The notes beneath the pieces were generated by a model. The model was not told where the DNA came from. It did no database searches and saw only the letters and a list, made by a program, of their open reading frames with translations. This document shows, one piece after another, positions 38,904 through 47,913 of a stretch of 64,000 bases of DNA (within the stretch, counting starts at the first letter, position 1; every line of letters begins with the position of its first letter). The stretch covers positions 48,965,451-49,029,450 of the forward strand of contig CM067564.1 of the NCBI GenBank assembly GCA_034336665.1, read 5' to 3'. The translations under genes were made by a program, and so were the position numbers. The stretch comes from Luscinia megarhynchos. Its lineage: Eukaryota > Chordata > Aves > Passeriformes > Turdidae.

Positions 38904-41208
38904 TTAAAACCCTGCTATAGTAATAGCTATGACAAGCATCTCTGGGAGGCTCAGCTGGAAGCTGTTCAGAGGCTGCACCAACATATTCACAATGTCCATG
39001 GCAGCCCAGCAGGTGACAGCTGGGTGCAGCAGGAAGGAACTGCAAGTTTTTGTCCCACCTAACCTCAGATACTTGTGTGGAAATGAGTCTGTACAAACCC
39101 TGCAGCTGTGGAGGGAGAAACAGATGCAGCCTATGTGTCCTGCTCTGAACATCTGGGATATGCTGGAACACCTTCTGGTTATCTCTGCAGCAAAGGTAGT
39201 CCTTTGACCTGGTTAGTGTGAGAGCTCAATGCCTTTCTCATTTCCAGTTTGGAGACAATATTCATCCAAACACCTTTTTATCAGTTTATGTTTGTAAGCA
39301 TTGCTAAGGGTTGTCCCTCTCTTCCTCCTGCTGACAGAGCTGCTCATGGCTCTCTGAACTTCACCCATCATTCTGCAGACATCTGTCCACTGTAGGTCAC
39401 TCTGGCTCACTGGACGTTCATTTTAACACATTTGGGTTAGAATTCTGGTTTACATTTAAATAGGTTATATAAAAACCTAATAAAATGTCATTTATTCTGA
39501 TTCCTTGCAAATATTGATGATATATTTTTGCTGAATTCTGGCTTTCCTTCAGTAAACCTCTTCAGTTCATCTTTAATTTGCAGATGGCTTTGGCAGTGTT
39601 CCAACCTCAGCTTCTGGTGGTTGAAACCTGGTGCTTGAATTAGATTCAAGATGCAAATAGCCTGATTTTGAGAAAGTCTGAATATATGCAGCTGCCTTGT
39701 GAAGGTCTAAGTAATGCAATTAGGGCTGGGATTCTTACTGCCAAAACAGCCTCAAATGAATTAGGAGTCCAGAAAAGAGAAATGTGGCAGAATACACATA
39801 AATGTCTTTAGGAGTTTGGGGATTTAGGAATAAGTGAAAGCCTGGCTCATATTTTGTCAGCTGAAAATCACTGATATAAGAAATTTCAAAGGAGATTAAA
39901 GAGGAATGTGCTCACGTTGGGGAGAAGTGTAGAGCAGGGCATTAGGTCTGCAGGAGTGATGTGACAGCCCTGCTGACACAAGGCTCTGTTGCTTCCTCAT
40001 GGGCTGGGGTGACAGGAGCACAGAGGGGCAGCAGGGATATTTGGGACAGAATTACAAACAATGAGCGTGGTAAAAGATGAGGAAGGGCTAGAAGCTCAAA
40101 ACTAACAAGAAATGGGAACTTGCTTTCTTTTTCAAAGCCTGAATTAGAAGTGACTGATAAGCAGGCCTTGAAAGCTCTGGAGCAGTCTCCAAGTGTTGAA
40201 AGCATAGTCCCTGAGAGTGCTAATGCTATGGATGCCAGACATGGAAACAGCCACGCAGGGAGAGTGCCATGTCTCTGCAGCTGCTGTCTTTTGGGGTGAC
40301 GTTTCTTGGTGCAGCAGGGAAGTGAAAATGTTGACTCATTTTCATTGAGATTAGTCTGGGGGGAAATCACAGTAGTGCTCAGTGAGGTTGGGTTCCCTTC
40401 TTATCTCTGCCTGTAGCCATTCATTCCTTAAAAGAGGCTTTTATTTGTGAGGAGGGTTGAGGTTTTTTTAATAAATACACAGCTAATCCCTATTGTACAT
40501 GTAAATATAGACAGCACAGAGGTTTGTAAAGATTATGGATGCCTCTTTTGGCAAGCAGTATCTTTTAATAGCATTGTGTGCAGTTAATCGGGTTAAGCAA
40601 AGTATCAGGGGAATAAGAAGTCCACGTTCAGAGTAGAAGTGTCAGACCTCTTGAGAGTTGTTGCTTAGTAATATTGGCCAGGTAGTATAGAAGAGGTTTT
40701 TATTTTATTTCTTTTTTGTTTGTTTGTTTTTTAATTTTGCTCAGTGATGTCTGTGGTTGGAAAACAAGAGGAGTAGAGCAAGCAGTTAAATTGCAGGAGC
40801 CTTTTGCTATTGTGATTCGTAACAGGTATAGCAAATGCTCTTTGGTCCTGGGCTTCATCCAGTGTTTTCTGCCCAGACTGAGTGTTCAGTCCCTTGGGAA
40901 CTGGTTGTAAGGGCTTGTGCCCTCTCTGCTCTTTGGTTCTAATTAAGTGGAAGGAGTGCAAGGCATCTCCCATCTGTGTGAAAGGTCGGAATGAAGAAAT
41001 TGGTGCAGAAAAATAGGAAAGGCACTGAAGAAGGTGTTGCTCTATGTCATGGAGAAAGCTCATTGCTACAGGGACTGTCTGGAAGAGAGCCCTCCAGTCA
41101 TGGAGAAGAAAACAATACTTGCAGAGTTTCAGAAATGTCCTGAAATAGGCATTTACTTTAAGATAGAAAATCTGTGCCCTGGAAGTCCCTGTGTCAGTCA
41201 ACTTTTGT
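38904..41208. other. Presumed intron 1: no gene seen
   Basis: Noncoding sequence. The longer ORFs here (39942-40370 and 40731-41201, both minus) show no domain, repeat or splice structure that I recognise and sit in ordinary AT-rich DNA. Confidence 0.6.
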
Positions 41209-41937
41209 GGAGGTGTTCTGGTTTGAAGGACAGGTGTCTGCCAATAAAGGCAGAAGCTTTTGTTTGAAATGGAGAATGTAAACCCCCTCCTTTCAAATTA
41301 TTATTATAATTTTGAAATTAAGGGGCTCTCAGGCAAAGATATGGGAATTAGGAATAACAGTTCTTTACCAGGAAAAGTGAAATAGAAATACAGTATTACA
41401 AAGAACAATCCCAACCCTGACAGAGTCAGACTACAAGCTGACACCCTGTCAGTCAGAGTGTTGGTAGCAGTCCCATGAAATGGTGGCTGCAGTCCTCCTG
41501 CAGTGGCAGATGTGGTTCAGCTGAAGCAGTGCTTCTGTAGAAGGTGGAGTTTTCCTCTGAAGGTCCAGGGATGATGTGGAAAGGTCCAGCTTTCCTCTGG
41601 AATCCAGTGAAAAGACGGTAACTTGTTGTCAAAAGTCTCAGTTTTTATCTAGGTAGGAAAAAATTGGCTCCTCCCCCTGGGTGGAGCATCTCCCAGTGGG
41701 ATGATGTAATTTTATCAGTCATACAGTGGGACTGAATGGCCCAGCAGCAGATGATATCTTCCTGGAGGGAGGATGGGTTGTTGAAAAGATAAAGATGATT
41801 GCCCCACCTGGTCTTAAAGATGGCCCATTAGCAGAGAATATGTCCCATGGAGATAAGGAAATCACTGCCCCACCCAACAGATGGTGATAGAATACACATT
41901 TCTGGCCACATCCTGTATTGCAGCTCAAGACAGGAGG
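41209..41937 (-). mobile_element. Solo LTR of an endogenous retrovirus (ERVL-like) with 5-bp TSD
   Basis: The 719-bp element (41214-41932) starts TGTTCTGGTTTG and ends CTCAAGACA on the + strand, so it carries the TG...CA termini of a retroviral LTR. It is flanked by an exact 5-bp duplication, GGAGG at 41209-41213 and 41933-41937, the size usual for ERVL/class III elements. Read on the minus strand there is a TATA-like GATAAAAAC box near 41642-41650, about 285 bp into the LTR, which supports minus orientation. I recognise the sequence as similar to abundant passerine LTRs, but the subfamily name is not certain. No gag, pol or env sequence adjoins it, so internal recombination has left a solo LTR. 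It lies antisense to ELAPOR2 within presumed intron 1. Confidence 0.9.
41641..41662 (-). promoter_or_regulatory. TATA-like box of the solo LTR
   Basis: On the minus strand the sequence reads CCTACCTAGATAAAAACTGA, an LTR-style TATA region between presumed U3 and R. Any transcript would run antisense to ELAPOR2. Activity is not known. Confidence 0.45.
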
Positions 41938-43026
41938 ACTGTGAGATGCTCAGATGTAGAGGTCTGGGGACATCTAACATTCCATGCCTGGGGAGCTGGG
42001 CAAGGAGGGCCACTTGGTGTCACTCAAAGTGAGGACAAGAACTGTATGAGGTGGGGGCAGTGGAGCTGCAGGGGACACAGGCTGGGACGTGCCTTGCTGC
42101 AGCATTGCTCAGCCAGCTCCTGGTGGGCTGGGAGCTGGGGAAGGGCTGAGGGCAGAGGTGTGTGCCCCAGGCAGCCAGGAGATCTCTGCTGGAGCCTGGC
42201 ACAGGATGTGTGTGGGGTGCCAGGCCCACACCATCGATCCCACATCGATGGGTTTTGAGCATAGGATGCTGGAAAAATTCTGTCGTGTTTTCCTCCCCCT
42301 GGCAGAGCTGTGACCAGTGCACCATCTCTTTGACGTCATGGGCATGCACAAGGGCTTCTTTTTTGTGCAGGGTGTCCTTCAAACAGAGCGTGTGTAGGTC
42401 AGAGAGTTTCTCATTACAGCTTTGCATGGTACTGCTGATGTGATTTCACTAATTCTCCAAGAACAATAAAGCAAAATTCAGCACAGGGTGAAGCAAATGC
42501 AGGTGCCTATTTTTGGTAGCATTTTTCAGGTTACTATTAACCTTTCATTTGAAATTTAATGCTGAGGACTACACATTGATCCTGAGCAGTTTCTTGGAAC
42601 GGCATCAATTTTCCATTTAGAAAATTGCATTTTTTCCAAGCTTAACCCTATGTGGGATGTTGTTAATTTTTTCCTGAGAGACGCTTTCCAATGGAAGCTT
42701 CCTTTTTGGGTCTGAAATTCAAACTGGTTTGCCAAACCCTAGGAATTATGATCAATAAAATAGGAAATGCTGTAGGAAATTATAGCTGAACTGGGGGAGG
42801 GACATATTTTGAAGATGAAGGCCAAGTGCAGAAAAGTAATAAAACAGAGTCAGAATTACAGTTAAAACTAAAGCAGGCCGGTGGCCAAATGTAAAGATAC
42901 TGTGTGAGTGGATGACAGTGAGAAAAAACATTGAAAGCAAAGCCAGAGTAGTAGCTGGCAACAGATAACATCTGGCAATGGATTTGCCATGAAATTCACT
43001 TCAGAGAACTGGTGGATGAAGAAATT

Positions 43027-43104
43027 TTTCTGTCATGGGGTTGGAAGCAAACAATCTTTAAAGCTCCTTTCAATATAAGCCACTCTATGATTCTGTGAGG
43101 AAAT
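43027..43104 (+). mobile_element. Short CR1 LINE 3' terminus
   Basis: 'atggggttggaagc', 'aatctttaaagctcctttc' and 'aagccactctatgattctgt' reproduce the last ~75 bp of a CR1, including the ATGATTCTGTG terminal motif. It is heavily 5'-truncated. Confidence 0.88.
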
Positions 43105-43244
43105 CCCAACATGATGGCATTTTTCCATGAGAAACAAAGGTGTTGTACGTGTCCCATGGTGCTGAGGTGGCTCCATGGTCAGCCTTCTATATTTGGAGTT
43201 CAAATTCCTGAGGCAGATTAGAAGTGCTGAACCTGGTAAGCAGC

Positions 43245-43276
43245 ATTAATGGGCAATTAATGGGCATTAATGGGCA
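43245..43276 (+). repeat. Three tandem copies of ATTAATGGGC(A)
   Basis: ATTAATGGGCA (43245), ATTAATGGGC (43256) and ATTAATGGGCA (43266) are adjacent, giving a 10-11 bp period near one helical turn. This places three TTAAT cores on the same DNA face. Confidence 0.92.
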
Positions 43277-45223
43277 ATTTCCAGTGCCTGCAAACATTGT
43301 GTGTGATGGAAGCTGTGTTAATTTGAAGTGTCCTCAGTACAGTCACCAGATAAACAGCTGTGACCATAGAGGTGTTTTCAGACATAAAGCTGAGTTGAAA
43401 GTCAGATAGAAAACAAAAGAAAAAACCCCCCATCCCAACCACATCCACAAGCTGAGCATAGCACAGGGAAAAGTAATGGAAAGAGACCACACAAAACTCT
43501 TGTTGTGCTGTACAAACTTTTTGAGTCTTGTGACTCCTCTGTGGACTCAGCAGCATGCAGGGATGGGGTGATCAGAACCTCACCTGACTGGCTAAAGCTG
43601 GAGAGGTTTCCATGGAGGGATGGAAACTTGACTCATCTGCCTGAACATGGAAGGAGAGCAGAAGCCTTTTATTCTTTATAATTTTTGTTGGTGTCCTGAA
43701 TTTTGAGTCCCTGTTGATAGTTGACAGTTATCCAGCCTTTAGAGGGGATGTTTCTGCACTGCCTGGTGTGTCCCTCACAGCTGCCCCACTTTTGGGACCT
43801 GCTTTGGCTGCAGAGGGATTGCATTGCTGGCTCAACTGAAGTTTGCTTTGAGAGGGTGGCTATGAGAGCAACCTGGATTGTTTCCACCAAACTGCTGTCT
43901 GTAATTTTTTAAAATTTGATATTAAATAGAAAATGAATCTGAAAGTAAGTCAGAGTCAGAGCACTTCAATATCCTTTTCTTTGATTCACTCCACTCTTGC
44001 ATATTTAATTTAATAGGTAAATTTTTTTCTTATGTCATATGAGCTAGGAGATGAATCTATTACATTTGTGTATTCTGGTTGCCTTATAGGCAGATTTCAT
44101 ACTGAGATGATTCAGGACTATTTTTTTTAAAGTATGCCTGAATGATTGCATAATGAGATGAAAGGGGGAAAATACATATTATAATTGAGTATATTTGTAG
44201 AGTTGGCAGTGTGTTATATCATATTTCATGTGTTGATCTGGGTTTGGTTTTTTTGAGACAAATAGTTTTCCTTTCCACTGTGCTGTGAGTTAAACAAACC
44301 ACCCATTGAGCTAGAAAGATAATTATTCAGCCATGAGTATATTAATTCCAGAGAAATCAGATTATTATTTGCACCTGGATGCAAAATAGCAAGAGCTTTA
44401 ATGATGTGTAGGTAGAACTTCATTAACATCTGAATATCTCTGGAGAGCTATAGTAACAGTAGGAGAAATATTAAACTCAGTATTGTTTGTTTTTCTGCAA
44501 GTAAATGAGGAGAATTGCAGGTCTTCTCCATGTGAGTCAGCGAATATTTGCAGGAATTAGCTAGTCTATATCAACTCCTATCCACCTGATCCCCCTTCTT
44601 CTGCTCCATCATGTACAATGTGAGCTGCAAGGGAAGGAACAGGAGAAGATTGTCCCAAAATAATCCCTGTGTGCACAGAGCAGCTCCTCCTGGGGTGGTG
44701 GAATTAGGGCCTGATGTCTGTAGACATGGCAGGAAGGATTTCTGCTGCCTCTTGGGTGGGGTTTGCTGTAGTGAGACTGAGCTGCAGCAGCTAAAGAGCT
44801 CTTGTGTTGTGCCTTGGGCTGCAGACACAGCCGCTGCCTTCCCTCCTGGTTCATGGCCAGTCCTGCCTGGAAAAGACATGAATTGAAAGGACCCCACCAG
44901 ACTTTATGGATCAGTGCACCAGGCTGCCCCAAAGCTTCTCAAACATTGAGAGTGGGGCTAATATTTCCTTGGTACCATGCTTTTTGGTGGTACTTTTATG
45001 GGCCAGGAAGGGATGTGCAGTGTTGGAGGTTCTCCCCTGAGAAAATGAAGAAGACTCCATCCAAATTAAGTGGCTAGTTTCCCTCTGTAGCCGGTGGGGA
45101 GAAAGAAGCGTTTCTAGGATGTATTATCTCCTTGTCCCCTCTGCAACAGCTGTCTAAAACAGACACATGATTAATGTCTTACCTTGATTAACTGCAGAGG
45201 GAGCTGGAGGTGGCTTTGCCCAT

Positions 45224-45245
45224 ATGGGACCATCTATGGTCCCAT
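45224..45245. other. Perfect 9-bp inverted repeat
   Basis: ATGGGACCA (45224-45232) and TGGTCCCAT (45237-45245) are perfectly complementary around a 4-nt TCTA loop, about 0.9 kb upstream of exon 2. Confidence 0.9.
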
Positions 45246-45974
45246 TGCCAGGGCATGTCATTTGAACGTGGGACTCTTTCCCCTGAAGAAGGTTATTCAC
45301 CATTTCTGCAAGCTCCACCCAACCTGGTTGAAAAATGAGATCTTGCTGAAGTTTATTTTAATCATAAACTTCTGGGCTATGAGTTTGAAAACAGAGCTAT
45401 AAACACAAAACTAAAAATGTAATTAAATGTGAGTCTAGATTTTATGTGTGACCTGAATCAATACTATTAATAAGACAAATAGCTAATCTTTCCTAGCTTA
45501 TGGTAGGAAATTTCTTATTCTTTTTACTGAGTCTGCCCAGGGCTTATCTTGGCCACAGAGACCCTGGGACTGATCTGCCCTCACACCATCATTTTGCCTT
45601 GAAGTACTCCTCAGAGCTGATGCTGGATGAGATTTTCAGAGGTATCCAAATACTGGGTTTATCTGCCCTAATTTCTCTGGGATTCCTCTGAAGCTGGCAA
45701 GGAGGGAAAGGCACTTGCAGAAGGAATAATTCCATCTGTCTTACACATCCAGCCCATCATGGGAAGACTTGTGCTCTGGGCATGGCTTGCTCCACTGACC
45801 AAAGAGGAAGCCTTGTTGGCTGCTGTAGATCAGATACTGTGATGGACAGAAATTTTCCATCCATCCTGCTCTAAGAGACTGGGAAAAAAATTCTGGTGGA
45901 ATCTGCGTCCTGTCTATCAAGTGCTTTTGCACATCCCACCTTCTGCCCTGGCATTTGTGCAGCACAGCATCTGA

Positions 45975-46153
45975 TGAGGGCCGTGCTTGCTCCGTGATGA
46001 TGCACGGCGCTCATCAAAGCCGCACAGTATGTTCCACGCCAGCTCCTTCCTCTCTGGTCTAATTACAACTGAGCTTGCTAATCCCAGCCTTGATTAATGA
46101 GCTTAATATGCAAATGTTATGATGAAACTGAAACTCTTTGTAATTGCTTGCAG
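45975..46153. promoter_or_regulatory. CpG cluster and homeodomain/POU-type sites abutting exon 2
   Basis: The first part (45980-46040) holds about six CpGs, against near absence in most of the window, and continues into the CpG-rich exon. The second part carries TAATTA (46060-46065), TGATTAATGA (46091-46100) and a perfect octamer ATGCAAAT (46108-46115), with the branch/pyrimidine region of the exon 2 acceptor following. Such a mix suggests a conserved enhancer or alternative promoter, but this is inference from composition and motifs only. Confidence 0.4.
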
Positions 46154-46274
46154 ACAGATTACCACTTCGAGTACACCGAGTGCGACAGCAGCGGCTCCCG
46201 GTGGAGGGTGGCGGTGCCGAACCCCGCGGTGGAGTGCTCTGGGCTGCCCGACCCCGTGAGAGGGAAGGAGTGCA
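46154..46274 (+). CDS. ELAPOR2: ELAPOR2 internal exon (presumed exon 2)
   Basis: This exon encodes 40 codons plus one base, beginning [17 protein letters not shown] and ending [11 protein letters not shown] recognise this as the start of the mature ectodomain of ELAPOR2 (KIAA1324L). The Glu-Cys-Asp and 'PDPVRGKEC' residues fit ELAPOR2 better than its paralogue ELAPOR1. The family are type I membrane proteins of the endosome/lysosome and cell surface, linked to autophagy and, for this paralogue, to BMP signalling and epidermal differentiation in frog embryos. The acceptor is TTGCTTGCAG and the donor GTACGT; the exon ends in phase 1, and its last base A joins CT of the next exon to make Thr. 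It contains three cysteines. It is strikingly CpG-rich (11 CpG in 121 bp) compared with its flanks. Numbering as exon 2 is inferred, because the family has a signal peptide and a short N-terminal stretch before this point that are not in the window. Confidence 0.95.
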
Positions 46275-46905
46275 GTACGTGCTGGCTTCTCCTTTTACAG
46301 ACTCCTGCTGCCTTTTTGTGCTGTTTACATTTGTAGGGCTTCCTAGGTCTGTCACTGTCCTTCCCCTCCAGCCCAGCTTTCTGCGTCCCAGGGATGTGGA
46401 GCAGGGATTGTCTTTGCAGTGCATCCCTGGAAGTCACTGTCTGCTACTGGTACCCTTTTATGCTGATTCACAGATGACAGCACCCCCTGGAGAGATGTGG
46501 TTGCTTGTCTTGAGCTGCCCTGCTCTCCAGTTCATTTATAGCTGTATTGGCCTAAATGGTGACCAGCACTGGTCAAACTGTATTTGCAAAGTGCCCACAT
46601 TCTCATTACTTTCATAATTTAGCTAATTCATAAGATGAATGCACGAGGAACGGTAAATGTCTTATTTGCCTGAGTTATTTTTATGATGAAGCTCCTGCAT
46701 TTTATTTATTTATACATTTATTTTTTTAACAGCTTGGAGTGTTTTCATATCACTTGGTTCTGTGTTTTTTTAAATGTTGAAACAGTGCTTTGCATCTGGG
46801 GATGGAAACGAACTGCTGCTCTGCAAACACATCCCTGAATGCTCTTTCCCATCACACTTCCTTGCTCTAGCAATTCTGTCCACAAAAGATCCTAGCAGTA
46901 ATTTA

Positions 46906-46937
46906 TACCAGGGGGTATAAATTATTGTATCTGACAA
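46906..46937. other. Strong hairpin, 14-bp stem with 4-nt loop
   Basis: TAATTTATACC (46909-46919) and GGTATAAATTA (46924-46934) are a perfect 11-bp inverted repeat around AGGG. The stem extends by one G-T wobble and two Watson-Crick pairs to CAG.../...TTG, giving 14 pairs in 32 nt. It lies 630 bp downstream of exon 2. Confidence 0.92.
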
Positions 46938-47721
46938 ACAGGATGAAAAATGGCAACATCTTTTCAGTTCTATTGCAGCAGATGTCAGATTTACTCACTT
47001 CTGACTCTCCTCCTCTAAAGGTTTATTTTCATTTCTTTATGTTCCTGTGTGAGGTACATAAATGTTTTCTGTAGTAGTGTTGATCACTGGAAGGTTTCTG
47101 ACTGCTTGCAAGCATCGTTTGAGAATGTGTCATTCCTGGTATTTGGATTTAGTTTCCAAGGTTTTAAATGTGGAATCTCTGTATACCCTTATGATGAGCT
47201 TTTTCAATTACAGAAATATAGACCTGAGAAGCCCTTCAGGTGATCTCATAATTCATCCTCCAGCCCAAATAGCTGCAGTGGAAATGACTGTCATTCATGG
47301 CTGGTGTTTGGCTGGGCTGTTTTCAGGCACCTCTTGTGATGAAGAGCCCAGAAGCTCTCCAGATATCTGCTCATCTATTTAGTTCTTTTCATTTTCCCTC
47401 CTGTTAAAGATTTTTCTGCTGTTGAATCTCCCTTGTTATATTTCAAGCCTATCACTTTTTGCTGCCTGCACTATAAAGGAGGAGATAGTTTTATGTCTTC
47501 TGATGCACAACCACTTTTGTTGTACTACCCTGGAGGACATAGGTATAACTTGTTTTTTTCTGACATACGTTATTTCTTCTTAAATCTTGTGATAAATGGT
47601 TTAAGTCCAGCAACATTACACTATCCTCAACTTTCTGCTACAGATTTCGACAAATGGTTCACTTGCCTCTTCATCTTGTATTGTTTGTGCCTGTTTCTGG
47701 TCTTAAATCAATTCCAATGAG

Positions 47722-47913
47722 AATTCAGCTGGTTTATAACAATAGATGAATCTGGCTTCTCAATATCTGGCCCCTGCTAGACAAGGTGAAAACTTTTCCC
47801 AGTAGATGGGCTCTGATATTATAACCAAAATAGAGGATTCTGTTAGATACACTGGAAAACTCATCTCCTTGTTGCAGTGTTGCTGTTAAATCCCATGGCA
47901 ATTCAGCTGGTTT
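47722..47913 (+). repeat. 14-bp direct repeat pair
   Basis: AATTCAGCTGGTTT occurs at 47722-47735 and 47900-47913. There is no other similarity between the flanks that I can see, so chance or an old short duplication are both possible. Confidence 0.7.

Larger units (their letters stand above)
41938..45974. other. Presumed intron 1, 3' part: no gene seen
   Basis: Noncoding sequence between the solo LTR and the CpG cluster before exon 2. Within it are a CR1 end (43027-43104), a triple direct repeat (43245-43276) and a perfect 9-bp inverted repeat (45224-45245). Overlapping ORFs at 42020-42443 on both strands reflect a GC-richer patch rather than a recognisable protein. Confidence 0.6.

Noticed and set aside
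40731..41201. 156-codon minus-strand ORF ending just before the solo LTR
   Set aside because: The protein shows no retroviral or other family motif, and the LTR's TSD marks a clean insertion, so it is not internal viral sequence.
41214..41932. Possibility that the LTR belongs to a full provirus
   Set aside because: The TSD lies directly at both ends of the single LTR and no retroviral coding sequence or second LTR adjoins it.
46144..46617. 157-codon + strand ORF across exon 2
   Set aside because: It reads the exon in the wrong frame; it is open because of the exon's high GC content. The correct frame gives the ELAPOR2 peptide and has proper splice sites.
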